Assembly (NCBI GenBank): GCA_963582255.1
Contig: CAUZRD010000140.1
Location: forward strand, 1-5,804
Direction of reading: 5' to 3'
Length of the DNA: 5,804 bases
DNA from: CAUZRD01 sp963582255
GTDB taxonomy: Bacteria > Pseudomonadota > Alphaproteobacteria > Rhizobiales > TMED25
Shown: positions 1 through 5,804 of the stretch, piece by piece
Layout of the letters: each line of letters starts with the position of its first letter
Position numbering within the stretch: the stretch's first letter is position 1
Notes under the pieces: generated by a model
The model's database searches: none
What the model was told of the DNA's origin: nothing
Seen by the model: the letters and a program-made list of their open reading frames with translations, nothing else
Translations under genes and position numbers: made by a program

Positions 1-3000
1 TAATCGTCATTTTCACGCTCAAATCGCTCAGAAACAACGTCTTCGCCGATCCCGGCTGTCACCGCAAAAATTCCGATGTAATCACCAACACCGCTCTCCG
101 GCGGTGCAATAAAATCAGACAGAGCCAAATTGGCCCGCCCTTCCTTTCGACTCATCTGCTGGCGAATAGTGTGGAGACTGGCAAGCTCCACCAATCTAGT
201 GTCATCGGCAAAAATAATAATATCATCGCCGCGCGCCTCAGCCGGCCAGAAACCAACAACACCGCACGCACGCACCCATTTCTCCTCAATAATTTGTCGC
301 AAAAGCACTTGTCCATCATCAAACAATTGACGCGCTGCAACACCACGATCTGGATCGTCCAATATAGCCGGATAAGTCCCACTCATCTCCCATGTATGGA
401 AAAATGGCGTCCAGTCGATATAGCTAGAGAGCTCCTGAAGATTAATGTCTCCGAGTTTGCGCGCACCAAGATAAGATGGTCTGGTTGGTTTCCACTGAGA
501 CCAGTCAAGCGCGAGGCAATTCCCGCGAGCAACCTCGATCGGCACTCTCCCGGCGCCAGAAAGTTGGCGCGCATGACGGTCCGCGAGATCTCTGTACTGC
601 GCACGTGTCCGCGCAATGATATCATCACGCATCTGATCGGAAGTCAGCCCTGATGCCACCCCAACAGCCCGGCTCGCATCAGTCACATAGATCGCCTGAC
701 CGCGCGAGTAGTTCGGACTAATTTTGACTGCAGTATGAATCTGGCTTGTTGTCGCCCCACCAATCAACAGCGGAATATCAAACCCCTGCCGCTCCATTTC
801 CGATGCCACATGGCACATCTCATCAAGGCTCGGCGTGATCAACCCCGAAAGCCCTATGATGTCTGCATCTACCTCACGCGCTTTATCAAGAATGGTCTGC
901 ATCGGCACCATGACACCAAGATCAATTACCTCGAAATTATTGCACTGGAGTACGACTCCGACGATGTTCTTGCCTATATCATGGACATCGCCCTTGACAG
1001 TGGCCATGACGATCCGTCCGGCATGTGATTGCCCTCCATCTGACGCATCATTCGCCGCATCTTCCTCTTCCATGAAAGGAAGTAGGTGGGCCACAGCCTG
1101 CTTCATCACCCGCGCGCTCTTGATCACCTGAGGCAAAAACATACGCCCCGAACCAAACAGATCGCCGACAACATTCATACCTGCCATCAGTGGACCCTCA
1201 ATCACCTCTATGGGCCGATTGGCGAGCACACGTGCCTCCTCAACATCTGCTACGACAAACTCATTGATACCGTGAACCAGCGCATGCTCCAATCGCGCAT
1301 CAACGCCATTTTCGCGCCAGGAAAGATCAATCACGCGCTCCTTACCAGCACCACCGCTATACCGCTGGGCGGCATCCAAAAGCCGCTCTGTCGCATCGCC
1401 ACGAAGGTTCAAAACCGCATCTTCACAAAGGTCGCGAAGTTCCGGCTTAATATCTTGATAGATCGCCATCTGCCCGGCATTAACAATACCCATGTCCATG
1501 CCGGCGCTGATTGCGTGATAAAGAAACACCGAATGCATTGCTTCTCGCACCCGCTCATTACCGCGAAACGAAAAAGACAGATTAGAGATACCTCCGGAGA
1601 CATGTGATAGAGGAAATTTCTGACGGATCTGACGTACAGCTTCGATAAACGCAACGCCGTAGCCATTATGTTCATCTATTCCAGTCGCCACCGCAAAAAT
1701 GTTTGGATCAAAAATGATGTCCTGTGGATCGAATCCACACTGTTCGGTCAAAATCTTAAAGGCACGCGCGCAGATGGTGATTTTTCGTTCCTGTGTGTCT
1801 GCCTGGCCTATTTCATCAAACGCCATTACCACAACGGCAGCACCGTAACGCCGGGCCAGTCGAGCCTGTTCAACAAACTGGTTCTCACCCTCTTTCATGC
1901 TAATCGAGTTCACCACCGGCTTGCCCTGAATGCACTTTAATCCGGCTTCAATAACCGACCATTTTGATGAATCAACCATTATCGGAACGCGTGCTATATC
2001 CGGCTCAGCCGCGATCAAATTGAGAAACTTCACCATCGCCGCCTCTGAATCGAGCATCCCCTCATCCATGTTAACGTCGATGATCTGCGCACCACTTTCC
2101 ACTTGAGAGCGGGCAACATCAATTGCACTGGTATAGTCACCAGATGTGATCAATTTTCGAAAACGGGAGGATCCGGTAACATTGGTGCGCTCACCAATAT
2201 TCACAAAGTTTGAGTCTGGCGTTACCGTGAAGGGTTCCAGGCCTGCAAGGCATAAATATGGTGACACTTGCGGCACCTTGCGTGGTGCCATCCCCCGGAC
2301 CGCATCTGCAATGTGCCTAATATGATCAGGGGTCGTGCCGCAGCAACCGCCAACAATATTGACCAGGCCTGCCTCCGCAAATTCGCACAAAAGCGCAGCT
2401 GTTGCCTCAGGCCTCTCGTCATACTCACCAAATTCGTTGGGAAGACCAGCATTAGGATAGGCTGAAATCAGAGTGTCAGCGACCCTAGAAAGATCAGCAA
2501 TGTGCTGACGCATCTCACTTGCACCAAGAGCACAATTCAGTCCGACCGCAAAGGGGTCAGCATGGCGCAGTGAATTCCAAAACGCCTCAGTTGTCTGTCC
2601 CGACAATGTGCGCCCAGATAGATCAGTGATGGTGCCCGATATGATCAACGGTAAGGAAAAACCAAGATCGTCAAACATGCTCTTAAGAGCATAGATCGCA
2701 GCCTTAGCATTGAGGGTATCAAATACCGTTTCGATCAGAAAAATATCAACGCCACCTTCAAGCAAGCCTCGCGCTGCTACACCGTAAGCATCCGCCAACT
2801 CATCAAAGGTAATAGCTCTGAAGCCCGGATCATCAACTGCGGGTGATATTGATGCTGTCTTATTAGTCGGCCCTAAGGCACCAGCTACGAATGCGTCCCT
2901 GCCATTTGCAGCAGAGAATGTGTCAGCCGATGCCCGAGCTATCCTCGCAGCCTCAACATTCAGCTCAAAGGCAAGCTTCTCCATGCCATAATCCGCCTGA

Positions 3001-3284
3001 GCGATGGATGTGGAGCTAAACGTATTGGTCTCAACTATATCCGCTCCGGCTTCAAAATAAGCCCGGTGAATTGCGGCCACTTCTTCGGGCTGGGTGAGCG
3101 TTAAAAGATCGGCATTACCGCGGACATCTCGGGACCAGTCAGCAAACCGCATACCTCGATACCCGGCTTCATCTAGCCTTAGCTCTTGAACCTGCGTACC
3201 AACCGCTCCGTCAATGATAAGGATGCGTTGGCTGGCCAGTTCATGAAGACGTGCCAGGCGGAGATTGCGTTGCTCGTTCACCAT
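1..3284 (-). CDS. metH: Cobalamin-dependent methionine synthase MetH, C-terminus cut by window edge
   Basis: This cytosolic enzyme moves the methyl group of 5-methyltetrahydrofolate to homocysteine through protein-bound cobalamin, giving methionine and THF. The frame stays open for 1094 codons to the edge. E. coli MetH has about 1227 residues, so roughly 150 are missing, including the usual SAM-binding RxxxGY motif. Domains in order: homocysteine domain (about 1-335) with zinc ligands C251, C314 and C315 (in NCALG and GGCCGTTP); pterin domain (about 356-630; FVNIGERTNVTGS at 360, MDEGMLD at 406); cobalamin cap (about 640-735); B12 domain (about 755-895) with DVHDIG, where H768, D766 and S819 match the E. 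coli His759/Asp757/Ser810 relay; and the start of the reactivation domain (about 915 on; IDWTPFF at 956). The start is firm: the metF stop lies in the same frame nine bases upstream and no start codon lies between. Its Shine-Dalgarno is weak (GAG), which suggests reinitiation after metF. No disruption is seen. Confidence 0.97.
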   Translation of the reverse strand, partial: MVNEQRNLRLARLHELASQRILIIDGAVGTQVQELRLDEAGYRGMRFADWSRDVRGNADLLTLTQPEEVAAIHRAYFEAGADIVETNTFSSTSIAQADYGMEKLAFELNVEAARIARASADTFSAANGRDAFVAGALGPTNKTASISPAVDDPGFRAITFDELADAYGVAARGLLEGGVDIFLIETVFDTLNAKAAIYALKSMFDDLGFSLPLIISGTITDLSGRTLSGQTTEAFWNSLRHADPFAVGLNCALGASEMRQHIADLSRVADTLISAYPNAGLPNEFGEYDERPEATAALLCEFAEAGLVNIVGGCCGTTPDHIRHIADAVRGMAPRKVPQVSPYLCLAGLEPFTVTPDSNFVNIGERTNVTGSSRFRKLITSGDYTSAIDVARSQVESGAQIIDVNMDEGMLDSEAAMVKFLNLIAAEPDIARVPIMVDSSKWSVIEAGLKCIQGKPVVNSISMKEGENQFVEQARLARRYGAAVVVMAFDEIGQADTQERKITICARAFKILTEQCGFDPQDIIFDPNIFAVATGIDEHNGYGVAFIEAVRQIRQKFPLSHVSGGISNLSFSFRGNERVREAMHSVFLYHAISAGMDMGIVNAGQMAIYQDIKPELRDLCEDAVLNLRGDATERLLDAAQRYSGGAGKERVIDLSWRENGVDARLEHALVHGINEFVVADVEEARVLANRPIEVIEGPLMAGMNVVGDLFGSGRMFLPQVIKSARVMKQAVAHLLPFMEEEDAANDASDGGQSHAGRIVMATVKGDVHDIGKNIVGVVLQCNNFEVIDLGVMVPMQTILDKAREVDADIIGLSGLITPSLDEMCHVASEMERQGFDIPLLIGGATTSQIHTAVKISPNYSRGQAIYVTDASRAVGVASGLTSDQMRDDIIARTRAQYRDLADRHARQLSGAGRVPIEVARGNCLALDWSQWKPTRPSYLGARKLGDINLQELSSYIDWTPFFHTWEMSGTYPAILDDPDRGVAARQLFDDGQVLLRQIIEEKWVRACGVVGFWPAEARGDDIIIFADDTRLVELASLHTIRQQMSRKEGRANLALSDFIAPPESGVGDYIGIFAVTAGIGEDVVSERFERENDD

Positions 3285-3293
3285 AATCTCAAC

Positions 3294-4190
3294 TCAAACT
3301 TCCGCGAGAGATTTGTTGCCAAATCCAATCGAACTAATAAGCGAGCGAACAATCTCGGGTCGATTGAGACAGTAAATGTGAAACTCACGATGGCCCTGCG
3401 CCGCAAGATCCACAATCTGCTGTATCGCAATATCAAGTCCAATCTTGAGGCTCTCTTGAGGATCATCATCAAGCCCGTCGTATCTCTCAACAATCCAGCT
3501 GGGGATGGAGGCGCCGCATTTGCCAGCGAATGTCTTCACCTGCGCAAAGTTCATGATTGGTAGGATACCCGGAACGATCGGTACAGATATACCGTAAGAA
3601 AGCGCCCGATCAAAAAATTCGTAAAACCGATCATTGTCGAAGAAGAACTGCGTTAATGCACAATCCGCACCGGCATCCACTTTTGATTTCAGTGTATCAA
3701 AATCGGCTTTCACATTAGGCGATTGCGGATGCTTTTCGGGATACGCCGCAACGGAAATATCGAACAACCCGCATTTGCTAATTACAGCAACAAGATCTGC
3801 AGTTGTCTGATAGCCCTCTGGATGGGGATAATACGGCACATCAAAGCCTCCCGGAGGATCGCCCCTCAGCGCCACAATTCGACGAACACCTAAGTGTTCG
3901 TATTGCTCAATCAATTGATTGACCTCGGCGCAGCTCGCTCCCACACATGTCAAATGCGCTGCAACATCAAAGGAGGTTTCACCGATCACCCTCCTCACCA
4001 TTTCAATAGTACGATCACGTGTCGTCCCGCCTGCGCCAAAGGTAACCGACACATAATAAATACCAAGTCCATCAAGCTCTCCAAGCTGTTCAGTGAGCTT
4101 AACCCGCGTCTCCAATTTAGCCGGAGGATATATCTCAACCGAAAATTTTATTCCTGGATCGCGGATACTCGGAACTGCTCCAACCGTCAT
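3294..4190 (-). CDS. metF: 5,10-methylenetetrahydrofolate reductase MetF
   Basis: This FAD-dependent cytosolic TIM-barrel enzyme reduces 5,10-methylene-THF to 5-methyl-THF, the methyl donor used by MetH, which is encoded immediately downstream. The 298 residues match the usual bacterial length (E. coli 296) and cover the whole family. Visible motifs: FSVEIYPP at 16-23, where E19 corresponds to catalytic Glu28 of E. coli; YVSVTFGAGG at 46-55; HLTC at 79-82; IVALRGDPP at 105-113, where D111 corresponds to Asp120; FDISVAAYPEKHP at 143-155; TQFFFD at 180-185; PGILP at 207-211; and DGLDDD at 238-243. The ATG overlaps the sahR stop (ATGA), and a GGGGAG Shine-Dalgarno lies eight bases upstream inside the end of sahR. 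Both point to translational coupling in an operon. The metH start follows after nine bases. The family assignment is very secure; electron-donor preference cannot be read from the sequence. Confidence 0.97.
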   Translation of the reverse strand: MTVGAVPSIRDPGIKFSVEIYPPAKLETRVKLTEQLGELDGLGIYYVSVTFGAGGTTRDRTIEMVRRVIGETSFDVAAHLTCVGASCAEVNQLIEQYEHLGVRRIVALRGDPPGGFDVPYYPHPEGYQTTADLVAVISKCGLFDISVAAYPEKHPQSPNVKADFDTLKSKVDAGADCALTQFFFDNDRFYEFFDRALSYGISVPIVPGILPIMNFAQVKTFAGKCGASIPSWIVERYDGLDDDPQESLKIGLDIAIQQIVDLAAQGHREFHIYCLNRPEIVRSLISSIGFGNKSLAEV

Positions 4191-5209
4191 GCCTCTAACT
4201 CCCCGCCTGATAGACCTTGCTCACCAGAGTCTGCCGAACCGTCACCTCCTAATTCGCCAATCCAGATTGAAACTGTCAGACCTGACTTCTTTGCACCTCC
4301 AGCAGGATTAAGATCAGTCGCATCGACAAGCTGCAAGCCGGATTCGTTGAACCAACCAACCACCTGATCTCTGCTGAAACCAAGCCTGCGGTGGGCATAC
4401 TCTTCACGCAGAAACTCGACTGTATGAGACGAAAAATCGACCATCACAAACCGGCCGCCTGGCTTAAGCACCCGGACCACTTCACCAAACACCGGTGATG
4501 GATCATCAAAATAATGCGCCACCTGATGCAACATCACGAGATCGACAGATTCTCGTTCCTGAGACAAATTGGTGATATCACCATGACGTAGCTGGCACTT
4601 TCCAACGCCAGCCGACGACAGGCGTGTTCGTGCATGCGATAACATCGTGTGACTAATATCGATGCCGATACCCTGCTCAATCTGGTCAGCAAATAGCTCC
4701 AGCATGCGCCCTGTTCCAGTACCCAAATCAAGCATGGTGCAAAACTGCTCATCTCCAACCAACCGCAAGATCGCACTTTCAACCTCAATGTCGCTGATAT
4801 ACAGTGAGCGCACCTTGTCCCATTGATCCGCGACAGCGTTGAAAAAGCGCTCAGCCTCGCCTGCGCGCGCAGATTTCAACGCCTCTAGCCGGGCAAGATC
4901 GGATGCAAGAGCCTGATCGCAGCAATCCAGTTGCTCAAGAATAGTCTCACAGATCATTGACATCCGTCCGCGATCCGCCAACCTGCAATAAACCCAGCTT
5001 CCCTCACGATACCGGTGCACTAGTCCAGCTTCGTCAAGCAGTTTTAGGTGTCTTGATATACGTGGCTGGCTCTGCCTCAGAACAACGGTGAGATCTTTTA
5101 CATTCAATTCACCATGGCCGAGCAAATGAAGAAGCCTTAAGCGGGTATCTTCCCCTGCCGCCCTAAGGGCCTTGACCAGTGTAGTCAGATGCAAACGTTT
5201 ATCTACCAT
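4187..5209 (-). CDS. sahR: ArsR-family repressor fused to a SAM-methyltransferase-like domain, SahR type
   Basis: With the start at 5209 the protein has 340 residues. Residues 1-80 form an ArsR winged helix: LRAAGEDTRLRLLHLL, recognition helix around 46-58 (QSQPRISRHLKLL), wing YREGSWVYCRL. Residues about 115-320 form a class I SAM-methyltransferase fold: motif I LDLGTGTGRM at 160-169, acidic IGIDIS at 181-186, GDIT at 210-213, HQVAHYF at 228-234, LKPGG at 248-252. Published SahR proteins of Proteobacteria have this design, bind SAH in the methylase-like domain, and repress metF, metH/metE, ahcY and metK; high SAH releases them from DNA. Being first in an operon with metF and metH supports that role. 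An in-frame ATG at 5269 would add 20 residues. I prefer 5209 because GGTGG lies seven bases before it and the protein then begins like other ArsR proteins, whereas the G-rich tract at 5269 is only three bases away. The last 20 residues are a Gly/Ser/Glu-rich tail. Real methyltransferase activity is not excluded. Confidence 0.9.
   Translation of the reverse strand: MVDKRLHLTTLVKALRAAGEDTRLRLLHLLGHGELNVKDLTVVLRQSQPRISRHLKLLDEAGLVHRYREGSWVYCRLADRGRMSMICETILEQLDCCDQALASDLARLEALKSARAGEAERFFNAVADQWDKVRSLYISDIEVESAILRLVGDEQFCTMLDLGTGTGRMLELFADQIEQGIGIDISHTMLSHARTRLSSAGVGKCQLRHGDITNLSQERESVDLVMLHQVAHYFDDPSPVFGEVVRVLKPGGRFVMVDFSSHTVEFLREEYAHRRLGFSRDQVVGWFNESGLQLVDATDLNPAGGAKKSGLTVSIWIGELGGDGSADSGEQGLSGGELEA
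4199..4204 (-). promoter_or_regulatory. metF Shine-Dalgarno inside the end of sahR
   Basis: On the minus strand GGGGAG lies eight bases before the metF ATG, within the last codons of sahR. With the ATGA stop/start overlap it fixes the metF start at 4190 and suggests that metF translation depends on ribosomes finishing sahR. Confidence 0.7.
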
Positions 5210-5345
5210 CTTTAGCCCACCAATTGTATTTATGTCGGCCTGCGTATTCCGGCAGCTCCCCCAATCCATCAGCCCCCTACGACGTACCGGATCGGACTAA
5301 TGCTTGGCCATAAGCGAGCATACTCACATCACATATACCATACAC
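5210..5345 (-). other. Probable 5' leader of the sahR-metF-metH transcript
   Basis: This stretch lies between the candidate operator and the preferred sahR start. GGTGGG at 5216-5221 is the likely sahR ribosome binding site. An in-frame ATG at 5269 could extend sahR by 20 residues; its upstream AGGGGG (5273-5278) is only three bases away. TGGTATATG, read on the minus strand at 5340-5332, resembles an extended -10 box, but no good -35 box pairs with it, so the transcription start is unresolved. I looked for SAH- and SAM-II-riboswitch core sequences and saw neither. Confidence 0.4.
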
Positions 5346-5365
5346 ACATAAAAATATTTTTATAT
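5346..5365. promoter_or_regulatory. Candidate SahR operator: AT-rich palindrome
   Basis: The 16 bases ATAAAAATATTTTTAT (5348-5363) are a perfect palindrome centred between 5355 and 5356. Adding two bases on each side gives 20 bases with a single mismatched pair (C at 5347 against A at 5364). It lies about 140 bases upstream of the preferred sahR start, just upstream of a -10-like TATATG on the minus strand, where a dimeric ArsR-type repressor could block RNA polymerase. SahR proteins are known to bind palindromic operators and to control metF and metH. Assigning this site to SahR is an inference, and I could not compare it with the published motif. AT-rich DNA yields palindromes by chance more readily than mixed DNA. 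Confidence 0.5.
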
Positions 5366-5381
5366 CCTTATAATTAGTTAG

Positions 5382-5390
5382 ATATTTTTA
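5382..5390. promoter_or_regulatory. Possible second operator half-site
   Basis: ATATTTTTA here repeats exactly the right-hand part of the palindrome (5354-5362), 28 bases further upstream of sahR. The left arm is not conserved, so this is at most a weak half-site. In such AT-rich DNA it may be chance. Confidence 0.25.
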
Positions 5391-5424
5391 GCATTCAGCA
5401 TTGAACTGGAAACCTGCCCACTAA

Positions 5425-5445
5425 GGAGTCGCAGTAGGCGACATC
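5425..5445. other. Small stem-loop
   Basis: GTCGC (5428-5432) pairs with GCGAC (5438-5442) around the loop AGTAG. After one A-A mismatch, two more pairs (one a G-T wobble) extend the stem. No T-run follows on either strand, so it does not look like an intrinsic terminator. Its role is unknown. Confidence 0.3.
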
Positions 5446-5451
5446 CCAGCT

Positions 5452-5459
5452 CCCCCCCC
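5452..5459. repeat. C8 homopolymer tract
   Basis: Eight consecutive C residues lie eight bases left of the CRISPR-like repeat. A second tract of the same length is at 5787-5794 near the window end. Neither is in a recognised gene. Such tracts can vary in length by slippage or sequencing error. Confidence 0.6.
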
Positions 5460-5466
5460 AGTCAAG

Positions 5467-5495
5467 CGGTTCATCCCCGCGTGTGCGGGGAACAG
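5467..5495 (-). CRISPR. Solitary type I-E-like CRISPR repeat
   Basis: These 29 bases have the length and layout of a type I-E repeat. On the plus strand they begin CGGTTCATCCCCGC and end GCGGGGAACAG, with loop GTGT between. The stem is TCCCCGC (5474-5480) with GCGGGGA (5485-5491), seven perfect pairs. On the minus strand the unit reads CTGTTCCCCGC to GATGAACCG, the usual transcribed orientation in type I-E systems, whose repeats typically start GTGTTCCCCGC; only the first base differs. No second copy is found 61 bases to either side or elsewhere in the window, and no cas gene is present. It could be a relic of a lost array, an orphan single-repeat unit, or a crRNA-like regulatory RNA. The match to the repeat family is clear; function is not shown. 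Confidence 0.75.
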
Positions 5496-5804
5496 ATCAC
5501 CGTCCTTGGTTCGAGAGTAAAGGCGCGCGCAACAGCTTTGCTGAACAACGGCTCAAATCAGTAAAATTTAGACCTGCACTCCAGGGGCGCGCTCAACTTC
5601 TGTGCGTCCCTGCACGAGATCATCAAAACCATATTGCATTGTGCACCCTATGTTGGCTTCCCACGCACTAACCACGCTTTGCGGCCGCGCAGTCAGTATT
5701 AGAAAGTTGGGATGAAGAAAGTGAGGAATGGAAGCCTCTCGGAACAGCAACCAAAAGGCAAAAGGGGTGACCAAGGCCGGTTGTATCCCCCCCCTACTGC
5801 ACCC
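5496..5804. other. Unassigned region, no recognisable gene
   Basis: I find no coding sequence with a credible start, ribosome site or known motif. The short open frames here (62 codons on plus from 5483, beginning inside the CRISPR repeat; 68 codons on minus from 5774) have unremarkable, cysteine- and tryptophan-containing translations that I do not recognise. Two short plus-strand frames run off the right edge, from ATG 5712 and ATG 5729, with nothing to support them. There is no tRNA cloverleaf, no second CRISPR repeat, no terminator with a T-run, and no clear inverted-repeat end. A GCGGCCGC octamer lies at 5681-5688 and a C8 tract at 5787-5794. It may be the edge of a neighbouring element or plain intergenic DNA. 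Confidence 0.5.

Noticed and set aside
171..653. 160-codon open frame on the plus strand
   Set aside because: It lies antisense to metH, whose minus-strand frame is continuous and matches the family throughout. The plus translation has no recognisable domain.
1086..1607. 173-codon open frame on the plus strand
   Set aside because: It is antisense to the pterin, cap and B12 region of metH. It is a shadow frame with no motif or ribosome site.
3894..4367. 157-codon plus-strand frame spanning the sahR-metF junction
   Set aside because: It is antisense to two well-supported genes, and its composition shows no domain.
5210..5340. SAH or SAM-II riboswitch in the operon leader
   Set aside because: I could not find the conserved core sequences of either class. 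Regulation is better explained by SahR and the palindrome.
5406..5434. Possible degenerate repeat at the expected spacing to the left
   Set aside because: By eye only about a third of positions match, which is close to chance, and the stem is absent.
5500..5530. tRNA-like GGTTCGA motif
   Set aside because: The flanking bases do not form a T-stem and no other cloverleaf arms are visible.
5528..5557. Possible second CRISPR repeat at the expected spacing to the right
   Set aside because: The bases at 5528-5557 do not match the repeat and lack the CCCCGC/GCGGGG stem.
5483..5671. 62-codon plus-strand frame
   Set aside because: It begins inside the CRISPR-like repeat with GTG, lacks a ribosome site and resembles nothing known to me.
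5681..5688. NotI-type octamer GCGGCCGC as a cloning junction
   Set aside because: A single octamer in GC-containing DNA with no vector sequence beside it is not evidence of an artefact.
5568..5774. 68-codon minus-strand frame
   Set aside because: There is no supporting Shine-Dalgarno or recognised motif, so it is kept only as part of the unassigned region.
5712..5804. 31-codon plus-strand frame running off the right edge
   Set aside because: It is too short, with no Shine-Dalgarno and no recognisable sequence. It could be the start of a gene beyond the window, but nothing here shows it.

Overview
The window holds one compact methionine-cycle operon, read entirely from the minus strand, and about 600 bases of gene-free DNA upstream of it. 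Three genes run from right to left. The first is an ArsR-type repressor fused to a SAM-methyltransferase-like domain (SahR type, 5209 to 4187). The second is 5,10-methylenetetrahydrofolate reductase metF (4190 to 3294). The third is cobalamin-dependent methionine synthase metH (3284 to the left edge, cut off after 1094 residues). sahR and metF overlap by four bases (ATGA), and metF and metH are nine bases apart, so the three are very likely co-transcribed and translationally coupled.

The genes form one circuit. MetF makes 5-methyl-THF, and MetH uses it with B12 to remethylate homocysteine to methionine, the precursor of SAM. Methyltransferases turn SAM into SAH. SahR-family proteins are known from published work on Proteobacteria to sense SAH through their methylase-like domain and to repress SAM-cycle genes. 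An AT-rich perfect palindrome upstream of sahR (5348-5363) is a good candidate for its operator, which would make the operon autoregulated.

The order sahR-metF-metH, the moderate GC content and the protein sequences suggest a proteobacterium, most likely an alphaproteobacterium. This is an inference from gene order and family knowledge, not from a search.

The right end (5210-5804) contains the operon leader and control region, a small hairpin, a C8 tract, and a single well-formed type I-E-like CRISPR repeat (5467-5495) with no second repeat at the expected spacing on either side. About 300 bases to its right have no recognisable gene or RNA. The plus strand of 1-5209 shows only shadow reading frames of the operon. 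The solitary CRISPR repeat beside the promoter is the most unusual thing here. No complete new system is visible.
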